Shown here in pieces: positions 1-5,513 of a DNA stretch of 6,369 nt; position 1 is the stretch's first letter; each line of letters opens with the position of its first letter. This DNA is from Pseudonocardiales bacterium. Its GTDB lineage: Bacteria; Actinomycetota; Actinomycetes; Mycobacteriales; Jatrophihabitantaceae. The stretch covers positions 1 to 6,369 of the forward strand of contig JAVEEO010000100.1 of assembly GCA_030840415.1 (NCBI GenBank), written 5' to 3'. The position numbers and the translations under genes are program-made. The notes below the pieces were generated by a model. That model saw only the letters and a list, made by a program, of their open reading frames with translations, had not been told where the DNA came from and did not search any database.

Positions 1-659
1 GGGATCGCCTTGCCGGCCACCAGGCCGATGAAGTGCGCGGCGTCGACCATCAGGATCGCGCCGACCGAGTCGGCGATCTCGCGGAACGCGGCGAAGTCGA
101 TCAGCCGCGGGATGGCCGAACCGCCGCAGATGATCAGCTTGGGACGGTGCTCGGCGGCCAGGGCCCGGGCCTGGTCGTAGTCGATGTCCTCGGTCTCGGG
201 GTGCACGCCGTAGTGGACGGCGTTGAACCACTTGCCGGAGAAGCTCACCTTGGTGCCGTGCGTCAGGTGGCCGCCATGCGGCAGCGACATCGCCAGCACC
301 GTGTCACCCGGCTGCAGGAACGCGCCGTACACCGCGAGGTTGGCGTTGGCGCCCGAGTGCGGCTGCAGGTTGGCGTGCTCGGCGCCGAACAGCGCCTTGG
401 CGCGGTCGATGCCGATCTGCTCGGCCCGGTCGACCACCTCGCAACCGCCGTAGTAGCGCTTGCCCGGGTAACCCTCGGCGTACTTGTTGCTCAGCGTGCT
501 GCCCAGTGCCGCCAGCACCGCGGGCGAGGTGAAGTTCTCGCTCGCGATCAGCTGCAGGCCGCCGCGCAGCCGGTCCAGCTCGTCCAGCACCACGCCGGCG
601 ATCTCCGGATCGATCTTCTGCAGCGACTCGAAATCCGGTCCCCAGTACTGCTCAGGCAT
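1..659 (-). CDS. glyA: Serine hydroxymethyltransferase, N-terminal half (partial at the left edge)
   Basis: Cytosolic PLP enzyme that interconverts serine plus tetrahydrofolate with glycine plus 5,10-methylene-THF, the main one-carbon source for purines, thymidylate and methionine. The visible 219 residues start [10 protein letters not shown] and carry the SHMT landmarks: LQLIASENF (about 35-43), [16 protein letters not shown] (57-72), [14 protein letters not shown] (98-111), the PHGGHLTHG segment (127-135) and the [13 protein letters not shown] strand (204-216), whose Asp and His contact PLP. The frame is still open at the edge. The PLP-lysine motif (TTHKT in the family) and the C-terminal domain lie outside the window; full-length enzymes are about 420-430 aa. 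The ATG at 659 is supported by an AGGAG (minus strand, 674-670) ten bases upstream and by the usual distance to the ASENF block. It lies 187 bp downstream of tsaC on the same strand, so it may be cotranscribed or have its own promoter. The family assignment is secure. Confidence 0.96.
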   Translation of the reverse strand, partial: MPEQYWGPDFESLQKIDPEIAGVVLDELDRLRGGLQLIASENFTSPAVLAALGSTLSNKYAEGYPGKRYYGGCEVVDRAEQIGIDRAKALFGAEHANLQPHSGANANLAVYGAFLQPGDTVLAMSLPHGGHLTHGTKVSFSGKWFNAVHYGVHPETEDIDYDQARALAAEHRPKLIICGGSAIPRLIDFAAFREIADSVGAILMVDAAHFIGLVAGKAI

Positions 660-729
660 CTGCTCGACGCTCCTGTCTGAATTGGGTGGGCTGCTGGGCT
701 GCAACGGTGCCGGCGGACCCCGCAGATCT

Positions 730-758
730 CTCGCAGGAAGCAGACGCCTCGCAGGAAG
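730..758. repeat. 11-bp direct repeat upstream of glyA
   Basis: CTCGCAGGAAG occurs at 730-740 and again, identical, at 748-758, an 18-bp period. The pair lies 71-99 bp upstream of the glyA start codon, in the region expected to hold its promoter or leader. Directly repeated half-sites can be regulator binding sites, but no known operator is recognised here, so the role is inference. Confidence 0.4.
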
Positions 759-777
759 AGATTAGCCGACCGGCACC

Positions 778-825
778 GGCCGGCTCCGGCCAACACTGCC
801 GGCCGCACCCGGCGCAGCGGCAGTG
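778..825 (-). terminator. Tandem GC-rich stem-loops after tsaC
   Basis: Two hairpins follow the tsaC stop codon by about 21 bases. The first has perfect 8-bp arms CACTGCCG (794-801) and CGGCAGTG (818-825), with a nested 4-bp stem (802-805 with 810-813). The second is GGCCGG-CT-CCGGCC at 778-791. Neither is followed by a T run on the minus strand. A U-less terminator of the kind proposed for high-GC actinobacteria, or a processing or attenuation structure ahead of glyA, both fit. The pairing is seen; the function is inferred. Confidence 0.45.
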
Positions 826-846
826 CCCGGCGGCTGACGGCGGCGC

Positions 847-1500
847 TCAGGACAGGCCGGGTACCTCCACCCAGCCGAGCACCTCGCGCAACTGCTCCAC
901 CCCGACCGCACCCTGGCGCAGCAGCACCGGTACCGGCCCGGTCAGGTCGACGATCGTCGACGGCTGGCCGGCCGGCGCCTCGCCGCCGTCGAGGTAGACC
1001 GACACCGACTCCCCCAGCTGCTCGTAGGCCTGCTGGGCGGTGACCGCCGGCGGCATCGAGGTGATGTTGGCGCTGGACACCGCCATCGGCCCGGTCTGGG
1101 CCAGCAGCTCCAGCGCCACCGGATGCAGCGGCATCCGCACCGCGACGGTGCCCCGGGCATCGCCGAGGTCCCAGGCCAGCGACGGCGCGTGCTCGACCAC
1201 CAAGGTCAGCGCACCCGGCCAGAACGCCTCGATCAGGTCACGCGCCGGCCCCGGCACCGAGCTGAGCAGTCCGTCGATGGTGTCCCAGGAGCCGACCAGC
1301 ACCGGCACCGGCATGTCCCGGCCACGGCCCTTGGCCGCCAGCAGGCTGGTCACCGCCGCCGGGTTGAAGGCGTCGGCGCCGATGCCGTACAGGGTGTCGG
1401 TGGGCAACACCACCACCGAACCCGCGCTCACCGCGCGGGCCGCGGCACTGATCGCCATCGGCCGGGTGTCGGGATCGGTGCAGTCCAGCAGGTCGCTCAT
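847..1500 (-). CDS. tsaC: L-threonylcarbamoyladenylate synthase (TsaC/YrdC type)
   Basis: Cytosolic enzyme that makes threonylcarbamoyl-AMP from threonine, bicarbonate and ATP; TsaB, TsaD and TsaE then transfer the group to A37 of ANN-decoding tRNAs (t6A). The product is 217 aa, matching a stand-alone YrdC domain without the C-terminal Sua5 extension. Motifs seen: VVLPTDTLYGIGADA (30-44), the KxR signature K57-G58-R59 followed by DMPVPVLVG, FWPGALTLV (93-101), VAVRMP (119-124), the SxN signature S143-A144-N145, and PSTIVDLTG near 180-188. The reading frame stays open upstream to about 2172, but that part is antisense to the neighbouring hydrolase. The ATG at 1500 is chosen because YrdC homology begins just after it and AGGA (1513-1510) lies nine bases ahead. 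In many actinobacteria the gene directly follows prmC; here an opposing gene separates them, so it needs its own promoter in 1501-1674. Actinobacterial annotations often call it sua5. Confidence 0.95.
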   Translation of the reverse strand: MSDLLDCTDPDTRPMAISAAARAVSAGSVVVLPTDTLYGIGADAFNPAAVTSLLAAKGRGRDMPVPVLVGSWDTIDGLLSSVPGPARDLIEAFWPGALTLVVEHAPSLAWDLGDARGTVAVRMPLHPVALELLAQTGPMAVSSANITSMPPAVTAQQAYEQLGESVSVYLDGGEAPAGQPSTIVDLTGPVPVLLRQGAVGVEQLREVLGWVEVPGLS

Positions 1501-1582
1501 GACCTGACATCCTGCCGCACCGCGAACCGGTCCGGCGCTGGAGTGGCCGGGGTGCGCCCGCGGTGTCAAGATCGCACTGTTT

Positions 1583-1600
1583 AACCGGCTGATCCCGGTT
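1583..1600. promoter_or_regulatory. Inverted repeat in the divergent tsaC/hydrolase gap (candidate operator)
   Basis: AACCGG (1583-1588), six bases, then CCGGTT (1595-1600) form a perfect two-armed dyad. It lies 75 bp upstream of the hydrolase ATG and 83 bp upstream of the tsaC ATG, so it could serve either promoter. A further AACCGG half-site occurs at 1525-1530. The symmetry is seen; operator function is inference, and no regulator is identified. Clear -35/-10 pairs were not found in this 174-bp gap. Confidence 0.35.
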
Positions 1601-1662
1601 GAGCGCCCCATCCCGCTTTCTCCCCCGCCGACCCCCCGATCCAGTCCCCGTGCCAATCCCCG

Positions 1663-1668
1663 AAAGGA
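1663..1668 (+). promoter_or_regulatory. Ribosome binding site of the SGNH hydrolase
   Basis: AAAGGA sits six bases before the ATG at 1675. It fixes the start that gives a complete signal peptide with a basic n-region, and supports the plus-strand gene over the open frames on the other strand. Confidence 0.75.
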
Positions 1669-1674
1669 CCCGCA

Positions 1675-2937
1675 ATGCCGCACTCCGCCGATCCCACCCT
1701 GTTCCGAGGTTCCCGGCGACGGGGTTGGCAGCGCACCGCCGCCCTGCTCGCCGGTACCGCCACCGCCACCGGCGTCCTGGTGGCGCTGGCCGTACCGGCC
1801 ACCGCCAGGGCCCAACCCGCCGCGGTCCCGGCCGGCAGCGCCTGGGCGGTCAGCCTGGGCGACTCCTACATCTCCGGCGAGGCCGGCCGCTGGGCCGGCA
1901 ACTCCGACGACTCCAGCCAGACCGACGCCCTCGGCTCCACCGCCTACTACGACGCCGGTACCGGGGAGGCGATCGCCGGCTGCCACCGCTCGAAGTCGGC
2001 CGAGATCGCGTTCGGCACCATCTCCTCGGCCAACCTGGCTTGTTCCGGCGCCCATACCGCGACGGCGCCGTACTCCTCCGGCAACGACTTCAAGCCCGGC
2101 CTGGACTTCTACGACGACGGCGCCGGCCACCAGGGCCAGGCGCTGGCCCTGCAGAACTTCTCGGCCACCCACCGGGTGAGCATGGTGGTGGTCTCGATCG
2201 GCGGCAACGACTTCAACTTCGGTTCCGTCGTGCAGACCTGCGTCGAGGACTTCCTGGCCTCACCGACCTGGTGGAAGGACTACTGCAACGACGACTCCTC
2301 GGTGACGGCCAACTTCACCAGCGCCAACGTCACCGCGGTCACCACCCGGATCGCCAACGCCCTGAAGAACGTCAACACCGCCCTGGCGCGCAACGGCTAC
2401 CTGACCAGTGACTACACGCTGGTGGTGCAGACCTATCCCTCGCCGTTGCCCAACGGCGCCGGGATCCGCTACACCGAGTCCGGCTACACCCGGCAGAGCA
2501 CCGGCGGCTGCGGGTTCTGGAACAACGACGCCAACTGGGCCAACAGCTCGGCGCTGCCGACCATCAATACGTCGGTGCGCAACGCCGCCGTCCAGTCCGG
2601 TCTGCCCAACGTCAAGATCGTCGACGTCGCCGGCCTGTTCACCGGCCGCCGGCTGTGCGAGACGGGGGTGCACATGCTCAGCGAGACGTCGCTTGCCAGC
2701 TGGCGCAGCCCGGGCGCGGTGGACGCCAGCGAGTGGGTGGAGCAGATCCGGACGGTGTCGACCGTGTTCGGCCCGTACTACGTCCAGGAGTCCCTGCACC
2801 CGAACTACTGGGGCCAGCTGGCACTGCGCAGCTGCCTGCGCCAGGCCTACAACGGCGGCGCGATCCGGGGCGGCACCTGCACCCGCACCGGCAACGGCCT
2901 GACCTCGGCCGGCGAGCCGGTGGTCGGGCTGAGCTGA
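1675..2937 (+). CDS. Secreted SGNH/GDSL-family hydrolase (lipase/esterase-like)
   Basis: Predicted exported esterase, lipase or phospholipase of 420 aa; the substrate cannot be read from sequence. Residues 1-46 form a signal peptide: arginines at 11, 14-16 and 20, a hydrophobic stretch at about 22-41, and an A-R-A cleavage site at 44-46. The SRRRGW segment loosely resembles a Tat motif, but Sec is equally possible. SGNH blocks in order: GDSYISGEA with nucleophile Ser64, an ACSGA segment (122-126) that may hold the block II glycine, SIGGNDF with Asn178, and SLHPNYWGQ with His375. The position three before His375 is Glu372, where most members have Asp. Eight cysteines in the mature chain suggest up to four disulfides, as in secreted actinobacterial members. 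There is no tail anchor or lipobox. It is the only plus-strand gene here, convergent with prmC (11-bp gap) and divergent from tsaC. Base composition matches its neighbours, so no recent foreign origin is evident. The family is sure; the activity is open. Confidence 0.9.
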   Translation: MPHSADPTLFRGSRRRGWQRTAALLAGTATATGVLVALAVPATARAQPAAVPAGSAWAVSLGDSYISGEAGRWAGNSDDSSQTDALGSTAYYDAGTGEAIAGCHRSKSAEIAFGTISSANLACSGAHTATAPYSSGNDFKPGLDFYDDGAGHQGQALALQNFSATHRVSMVVVSIGGNDFNFGSVVQTCVEDFLASPTWWKDYCNDDSSVTANFTSANVTAVTTRIANALKNVNTALARNGYLTSDYTLVVQTYPSPLPNGAGIRYTESGYTRQSTGGCGFWNNDANWANSSALPTINTSVRNAAVQSGLPNVKIVDVAGLFTGRRLCETGVHMLSETSLASWRSPGAVDASEWVEQIRTVSTVFGPYYVQESLHPNYWGQLALRSCLRQAYNGGAIRGGTCTRTGNGLTSAGEPVVGLS

Positions 2938-2948
2938 GCCTGGGCGCG

Positions 2949-3806
2949 CTAGCTCCGCACGGCAGTGCTGAAGCGTGGCCGGCCGGTCAGATCCGGTCGG
3001 CCGGTCACGTCCCGCCAGCAGCCCGAGGCTTCGAGCAACCGGTGCAGGGCGGCCGGGTGGCTCTCGTCGTGCTCGATGCCCAGGAAGCCGCCCGGGCGCA
3101 GCAGGCGGGCCGCCAGCTCGATCAGCGCCGGCATCAGGGCCAGGCCGTCGGCGCCGGCGAACACCGCCTCGTCCGGGTCGTGGCCGACCTCGGGCGGCAG
3201 CTCGGCCCTGATCGAGTCGGGCACGTAGGGCGGGTTGGCCAACACCGCCGACACCGTGCCGGCCAACCCGGCCAGCAGACCGGGCGCCGTGATGTCGCGG
3301 GCCACCACCTCGACCGGCCGGTCGCCGGCGGCGTGCCGGTCCGCGGCATTGCGCCGCAGCCACCGAAGCGCCGGTTCGGAACGCTCCACCGCGATCACCC
3401 GGTCGACCGGGAACTCCCGCGCCACCGACAGCGCGATCGCACCGGAGCCGGCACCGAGGTCCACCACGATGGTCCCGGGCAGCAGCCACGGCGCGGCCAG
3501 CTCGACCAGCAGCTCGGTCTCCGGCCGGGGCACGAACACCCCGGGGCCGACCGCCAGTTCCAGGTACCGGAACGGCGCGGTGCCGGTCAGGTGCTGCAGC
3601 GGCTCGCCGGTGGCCCGCCGGCGCACCAGCTCGCGCAGCCGGGCGGCCTGCTCGGGACTGACCGAGGCGAGGGTCAGCAGCCGGGCGCGGTTGCCGCCCA
3701 GCAGGTGCGCCAGCAGCAGTTCCGCCTCCAGCCGGGCCGGACCGATGCCGGCGGCGGCCAGCTCGGCGGTGGCGGCGGCCAGCTCCGGCCGGACCGGCAG
3801 CCGCAT
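2949..3806 (-). CDS. prmC: Peptide chain release factor N5-glutamine methyltransferase
   Basis: SAM-dependent cytosolic enzyme (formerly HemK) that methylates the glutamine of the GGQ motif in RF1 and RF2, raising termination efficiency. The 285-aa length is normal. An N-terminal helical substrate-binding domain (about 1-75) leads into FVPRPETELLVE (91-102), the SAM-binding DLGAGSGAIALSVA (116-129), the acidic AVER segment (139-142) at the end of the next strand, and the catalytic NPPYVPDSI (191-199) that binds the target glutamine. The ATG at 3806 shares its A with the TGA of prfA (TGATG), so translation is probably coupled to that of its own substrate, RF1. The stop lies 11 bp from the stop of the opposing hydrolase gene, and no strong hairpin separates them, so read-through from either side would produce antisense RNA. 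Confidence 0.96.
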   Translation of the reverse strand: MRLPVRPELAAATAELAAAGIGPARLEAELLLAHLLGGNRARLLTLASVSPEQAARLRELVRRRATGEPLQHLTGTAPFRYLELAVGPGVFVPRPETELLVELAAPWLLPGTIVVDLGAGSGAIALSVAREFPVDRVIAVERSEPALRWLRRNAADRHAAGDRPVEVVARDITAPGLLAGLAGTVSAVLANPPYVPDSIRAELPPEVGHDPDEAVFAGADGLALMPALIELAARLLRPGGFLGIEHDESHPAALHRLLEASGCWRDVTGRPDLTGRPRFSTAVRS

Positions 3807-4885
3807 CAGCCCTCGCCGGACAGGGCCGCCTCGACGTCGGCCCGGGTCAGGGCGTCGATGACGTCGTCGAGCGCCCCGTCCAGCACCTGGTCGAGGTTGT
3901 AGGCCTTGAAGTTCACCCGGTGGTCGGCGATCCGGTTCTCGGCGAAGTTGTAGGTCCGCACCCGTTCGGAGCGGTCCACGGTGCGCACCTGGGAGCGGCG
4001 GGCGTCGGAGGCGTCCTGGTCGGCCTGCTCCTGGGCGTGGGCCAGCAGCCGGGCCCGCAGCACCCGCAGCGCGGCCTCCCGGTTCTGCAGCTGGCTCTTC
4101 TCGTTCTGCATCGAGACCACGGTGCCGGTCGGGACGTGGGTGATCCGGACCGCCGAGTCGGTGGTGTTGACGCTCTGGCCGCCGGGGCCCGAGGAACGGT
4201 AGACGTCGATACGCAGGTCGTTGGGGTCGATCTCGACCTCGACGTCCTCGGCCTCGGGCAGCACCAGCACGCCGGCCGCCGAGGTGTGGATCCGGCCCTG
4301 GGATTCGGTCACCGGCACCCGTTGAACCCGGTGCACGCCGCCCTCGTACTTCAGCCGGCTCCAGACCGGCTTGTCCACGCTGCGCGAGCGCACCGCCACG
4401 GTGACCGACTTGTGGCCGCCGAGGTCGGTCTCCTCGTCGTCGAGGATCTCGGTCTGCCAGCCCTGCAGCTCGGCGTAGCGCAGGTACATCCGCAGCAGGT
4501 CACCGGCGAACAGTGCCGACTCGTCGCCGCCCTCACCGGCCTTGATCTCGAGGATGACGTCCTTGACGTCGTTGGGGTCCTTGGGAACCAACAGCTCGCG
4601 CAGCCGGTCCTCCAGCTCCGGAATCCGGCGCTCCAGCTCGTCGGCCTCGGCCGCGAACGAGGCGTCCTCGCCGGCCAGTTCCCGAGCGGCTCGGGCGTCG
4701 CCGCGGACCCGGTCCAGCTCCTGCGACGCGCTGACCACCGGCGCCAACTGGGCGAAGCGCCGGCCCAGCCGCCGGGCGGTGGCCTGGTCGGCGTGCACCG
4801 CCGGGTCCGACAGGGCGACCTCGGTCTCGGTGTACTCGGCCAGCAGCTGTGCCAGCGTGGCCGAACCGTCAGCTTCTTGAACCAT
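3806..4885 (-). CDS. prfA: Peptide chain release factor 1 (RF1)
   Basis: Class I release factor that recognises UAA and UAG in the ribosomal A site and triggers peptidyl-tRNA hydrolysis. The length of 359 aa is typical. The helical domain 1 (about 1-105) precedes [16 protein letters not shown] (115-130). The stop-codon tripeptide is Pro191-Val-Thr193 (PxT, diagnostic of RF1; RF2 has SPF), followed by [13 protein letters not shown]. The catalytic loop [10 protein letters not shown] holds Gln237, the residue methylated by PrmC. The C-terminal [12 protein letters not shown] and [16 protein letters not shown] segments are canonical. The start at 4885 has GAGGA (4896-4892) six bases upstream. The gene overlaps prmC by one base. 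The terminator behind rpmE at 4965-5013 implies that prfA has a promoter in 4886-4964 or relies on read-through; I found no convincing -35/-10 there. Confidence 0.97.
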   Translation of the reverse strand: MVQEADGSATLAQLLAEYTETEVALSDPAVHADQATARRLGRRFAQLAPVVSASQELDRVRGDARAARELAGEDASFAAEADELERRIPELEDRLRELLVPKDPNDVKDVILEIKAGEGGDESALFAGDLLRMYLRYAELQGWQTEILDDEETDLGGHKSVTVAVRSRSVDKPVWSRLKYEGGVHRVQRVPVTESQGRIHTSAAGVLVLPEAEDVEVEIDPNDLRIDVYRSSGPGGQSVNTTDSAVRITHVPTGTVVSMQNEKSQLQNREAALRVLRARLLAHAQEQADQDASDARRSQVRTVDRSERVRTYNFAENRIADHRVNFKAYNLDQVLDGALDDVIDALTRADVEAALSGEG

Positions 4886-4904
4886 CGCTCGTCCTCGGGG
4901 TCTC

Positions 4905-4923
4905 GGGATTTCCTGGAAGTCCC
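4905..4923. promoter_or_regulatory. 19-bp imperfect palindrome upstream of prfA
   Basis: GGGATTTCCTGGAAGTCCC is a dyad centred on 4914, with eight of nine positions complementary and one mismatch (4909 against 4919). It lies 20-38 bp upstream of the prfA start, in the only gap where the prfA-prmC promoter could be. The near-zero loop suits a DNA operator better than an RNA hairpin. No known regulator site is recognised. Confidence 0.3.
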
Positions 4924-4964
4924 GCCCACGCTGCCTGGCGTCGGCGGAGATCCTGTGCCGGCAT

Positions 4965-5013
4965 AGAAAACGGCGCCCCAGGAGTGCCGGTCAGGGCACG
5001 CCCAGGGCGCCGT
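4965..5013 (-). terminator. Intrinsic terminator of rpmE
   Basis: Outer arms CGGCGCCC (4971-4978) and GGGCGCCG (5005-5012) pair perfectly, with one further A-T pair (4970/5013). An inner 5-bp stem GTGCC/GGCAC (4984-4988, 4995-4999) closes the loop. Read on the minus strand, the hairpin is followed at once by TTTTCT (4970-4965). It begins nine bases past the rpmE stop codon. A GC stem plus T tail is rare in DNA this GC-rich, which makes this a convincing Rho-independent terminator between rpmE and prfA. Confidence 0.85.
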
Positions 5014-5021
5014 CGAGGTAG

Positions 5022-5243
5022 CTAGGCGGTGGTGCGCTCACGCTTTCCGTAGCGCTTCTCGAACTTGTCCACCCGGCCGCCGACGTCCATGATCTTCTGC
5101 TTGCCGGTGTAGAACGGGTGGCAGGCCGAGCAGACTTCAGCGTGCAGCGCGCCCGTCTTGGCGGTGCTGCGGGTGGTGAACGAGTTGCCGCACGAGCAGG
5201 TCACTTCGGTGACCACGTACTCGGGGTGAATGGCGTTCTTCAC
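5022..5243 (-). CDS. rpmE: 50S ribosomal protein bL31, zinc-binding form
   Basis: Large-subunit protein that forms part of an intersubunit bridge. The 73-aa product begins (M)KNAIHPEYV and contains the zinc ligands C16-x-C18 and C38-x-x-C41, so it is the C+ type rather than the zinc-free paralogue made under zinc limitation. The block [10 protein letters not shown] (41-50) and [13 protein letters not shown] are family hallmarks. The start is GTG at 5243, chosen because the family begins MKxxIHPEY and AAGGGA (5255-5250) sits six bases upstream; the frame stays open further upstream but codes nothing recognisable. A predicted SigR-type promoter lies at 5408-5433 and a terminator at 4965-5013, so it is probably transcribed mainly alone. 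The next gene upstream is a sugar permease rather than rho, which often precedes rpmE in actinobacteria. Confidence 0.96.
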   Translation of the reverse strand: MKNAIHPEYVVTEVTCSCGNSFTTRSTAKTGALHAEVCSACHPFYTGKQKIMDVGGRVDKFEKRYGKRERTTA

Positions 5244-5249
5244 GGTGGT

Positions 5250-5255
5250 TCCCTT
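5250..5255 (-). promoter_or_regulatory. Ribosome binding site of rpmE
   Basis: On the minus strand AAGGGA ends six bases before the GTG at 5243. It decides for the GTG start over the longer open frame, and lies only four bases after the leader hairpin at 5260-5277. Confidence 0.75.
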
Positions 5256-5259
5256 CTCT

Positions 5260-5277
5260 GGCGCCGCGTACGGCGCC
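5260..5277 (-). promoter_or_regulatory. Leader hairpin just upstream of the rpmE ribosome binding site
   Basis: GGCGCCG (5260-5266) and CGGCGCC (5271-5277) form a perfect 7-bp all-GC stem with a four-base loop. In the rpmE mRNA it ends four bases before the Shine-Dalgarno sequence. Such a position could affect ribosome access or serve as a protein binding site; autogenous control by bL31 is known in E. coli. The hairpin is seen; regulation here is inference. Confidence 0.5.
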
Positions 5278-5389
5278 GCTCTTGGCCGCCGGGTCGCCCT
5301 GGAGAGCTTCCGCCGCACCACTGGAAACCGTGATGTCGGGGAACAGGACGTGAACCGGAACCGGGTCGTCAACCAGACAGTGTGCCAGT

Positions 5390-5399
5390 CGTGGCCACG
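5390..5399. repeat. 10-bp palindrome at the predicted rpmE transcription start
   Basis: CGTGGCCACG is perfectly self-complementary. It begins about nine bases downstream of the GTT element of the predicted SigR promoter, thus at or just after the expected transcription start. It could be an operator or chance in GC-rich DNA. Confidence 0.25.
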
Positions 5400-5407
5400 C
5401 CGGTCCA

Positions 5408-5433
5408 AACGCGGGTGGCCGGCGCGAAATTCC
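5408..5433 (-). promoter_or_regulatory. Predicted SigR/SigH (disulfide-stress ECF sigma) promoter of rpmE
   Basis: On the minus strand GGAAT (5433-5429) is followed after exactly 18 bases by GTT (5410-5408). This is the published consensus of Streptomyces SigR promoters and fits the mycobacterial SigH consensus. Transcription would begin near 5400, giving a leader of roughly 160 nt to the rpmE GTG. The rpmE gene of S. coelicolor is reported in the SigR regulon, which supports the call. The match and position are seen; activity is inferred. A separate housekeeping promoter may exist in the leader. Confidence 0.7.
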
Positions 5434-5440
5434 GCACAGA

Positions 5441-5479
5441 ACTCGTCCCCGCGGCCGGTGTATGGCGGCGGGGACGAGT
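5441..5479 (-). terminator. Stem-loop terminator after the sugar permease gene
   Basis: ACTCGTCCCCGC (5441-5452) and GCGGGGACGAGT (5468-5479) pair perfectly over 12 bp with a 15-base loop. The structure begins 34 bases after the permease stop codon. On the minus strand it is followed by TCTGTGCGG, a weak T tail only. Its strength and its place between a finished operon and the rpmE promoter make termination the likely role. Confidence 0.75.
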
Positions 5480-5513
5480 GGCGTGCGGGTGTGGCGGGCG
5501 AGAGCCTGGTGAT

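Noticed and set aside
33..680. Long plus-strand open frame antisense to glyA.
   Set aside because: It mirrors glyA on the opposite strand, a usual artefact at very high GC; the composition is Arg/Gln/Val-rich without motifs.
660..846. A riboswitch ahead of glyA.
   Set aside because: I could not recognise a glycine or THF riboswitch core in the 187-bp gap; a covariance-model search would be needed to exclude it.
1564..1569. TTGACA on the minus strand as a -35 element for tsaC.
   Set aside because: No plausible -10 hexamer occurs 16-19 bases further on, so it is not reported as a promoter.
1501..2172. Upstream in-frame extension of tsaC giving a 441-aa protein.
   Set aside because: The extra 224 residues are glycine-rich, have no homology I recognise, and lie antisense to the well-supported hydrolase; the YrdC domain and an AGGA site mark the start at 1500.
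2931..2955. GAGCT/AGCTC inverted repeat between the convergent stops as a bidirectional terminator.
   Set aside because: Only five pairs with a 15-base loop and no T tail on either side; too weak.
2260..3902. Long open frames on both strands spanning the hydrolase-prmC junction.
   Set aside because: They cross the boundary of two firmly identified genes in other frames and show only low-complexity Arg/Gly/Pro-rich sequence.
3920..4966. 348-aa plus-strand open frame antisense to prfA.
   Set aside because: prfA has every RF1 motif on the other strand; this frame has none and extends into the rpmE terminator region.
5244..5408. N-terminal extension of bL31 to an upstream ATG (128 aa).
   Set aside because: bL31 proteins start at MKxxIHPEY; the extension is unlike any bL31, and the GTG has its own Shine-Dalgarno sequence.
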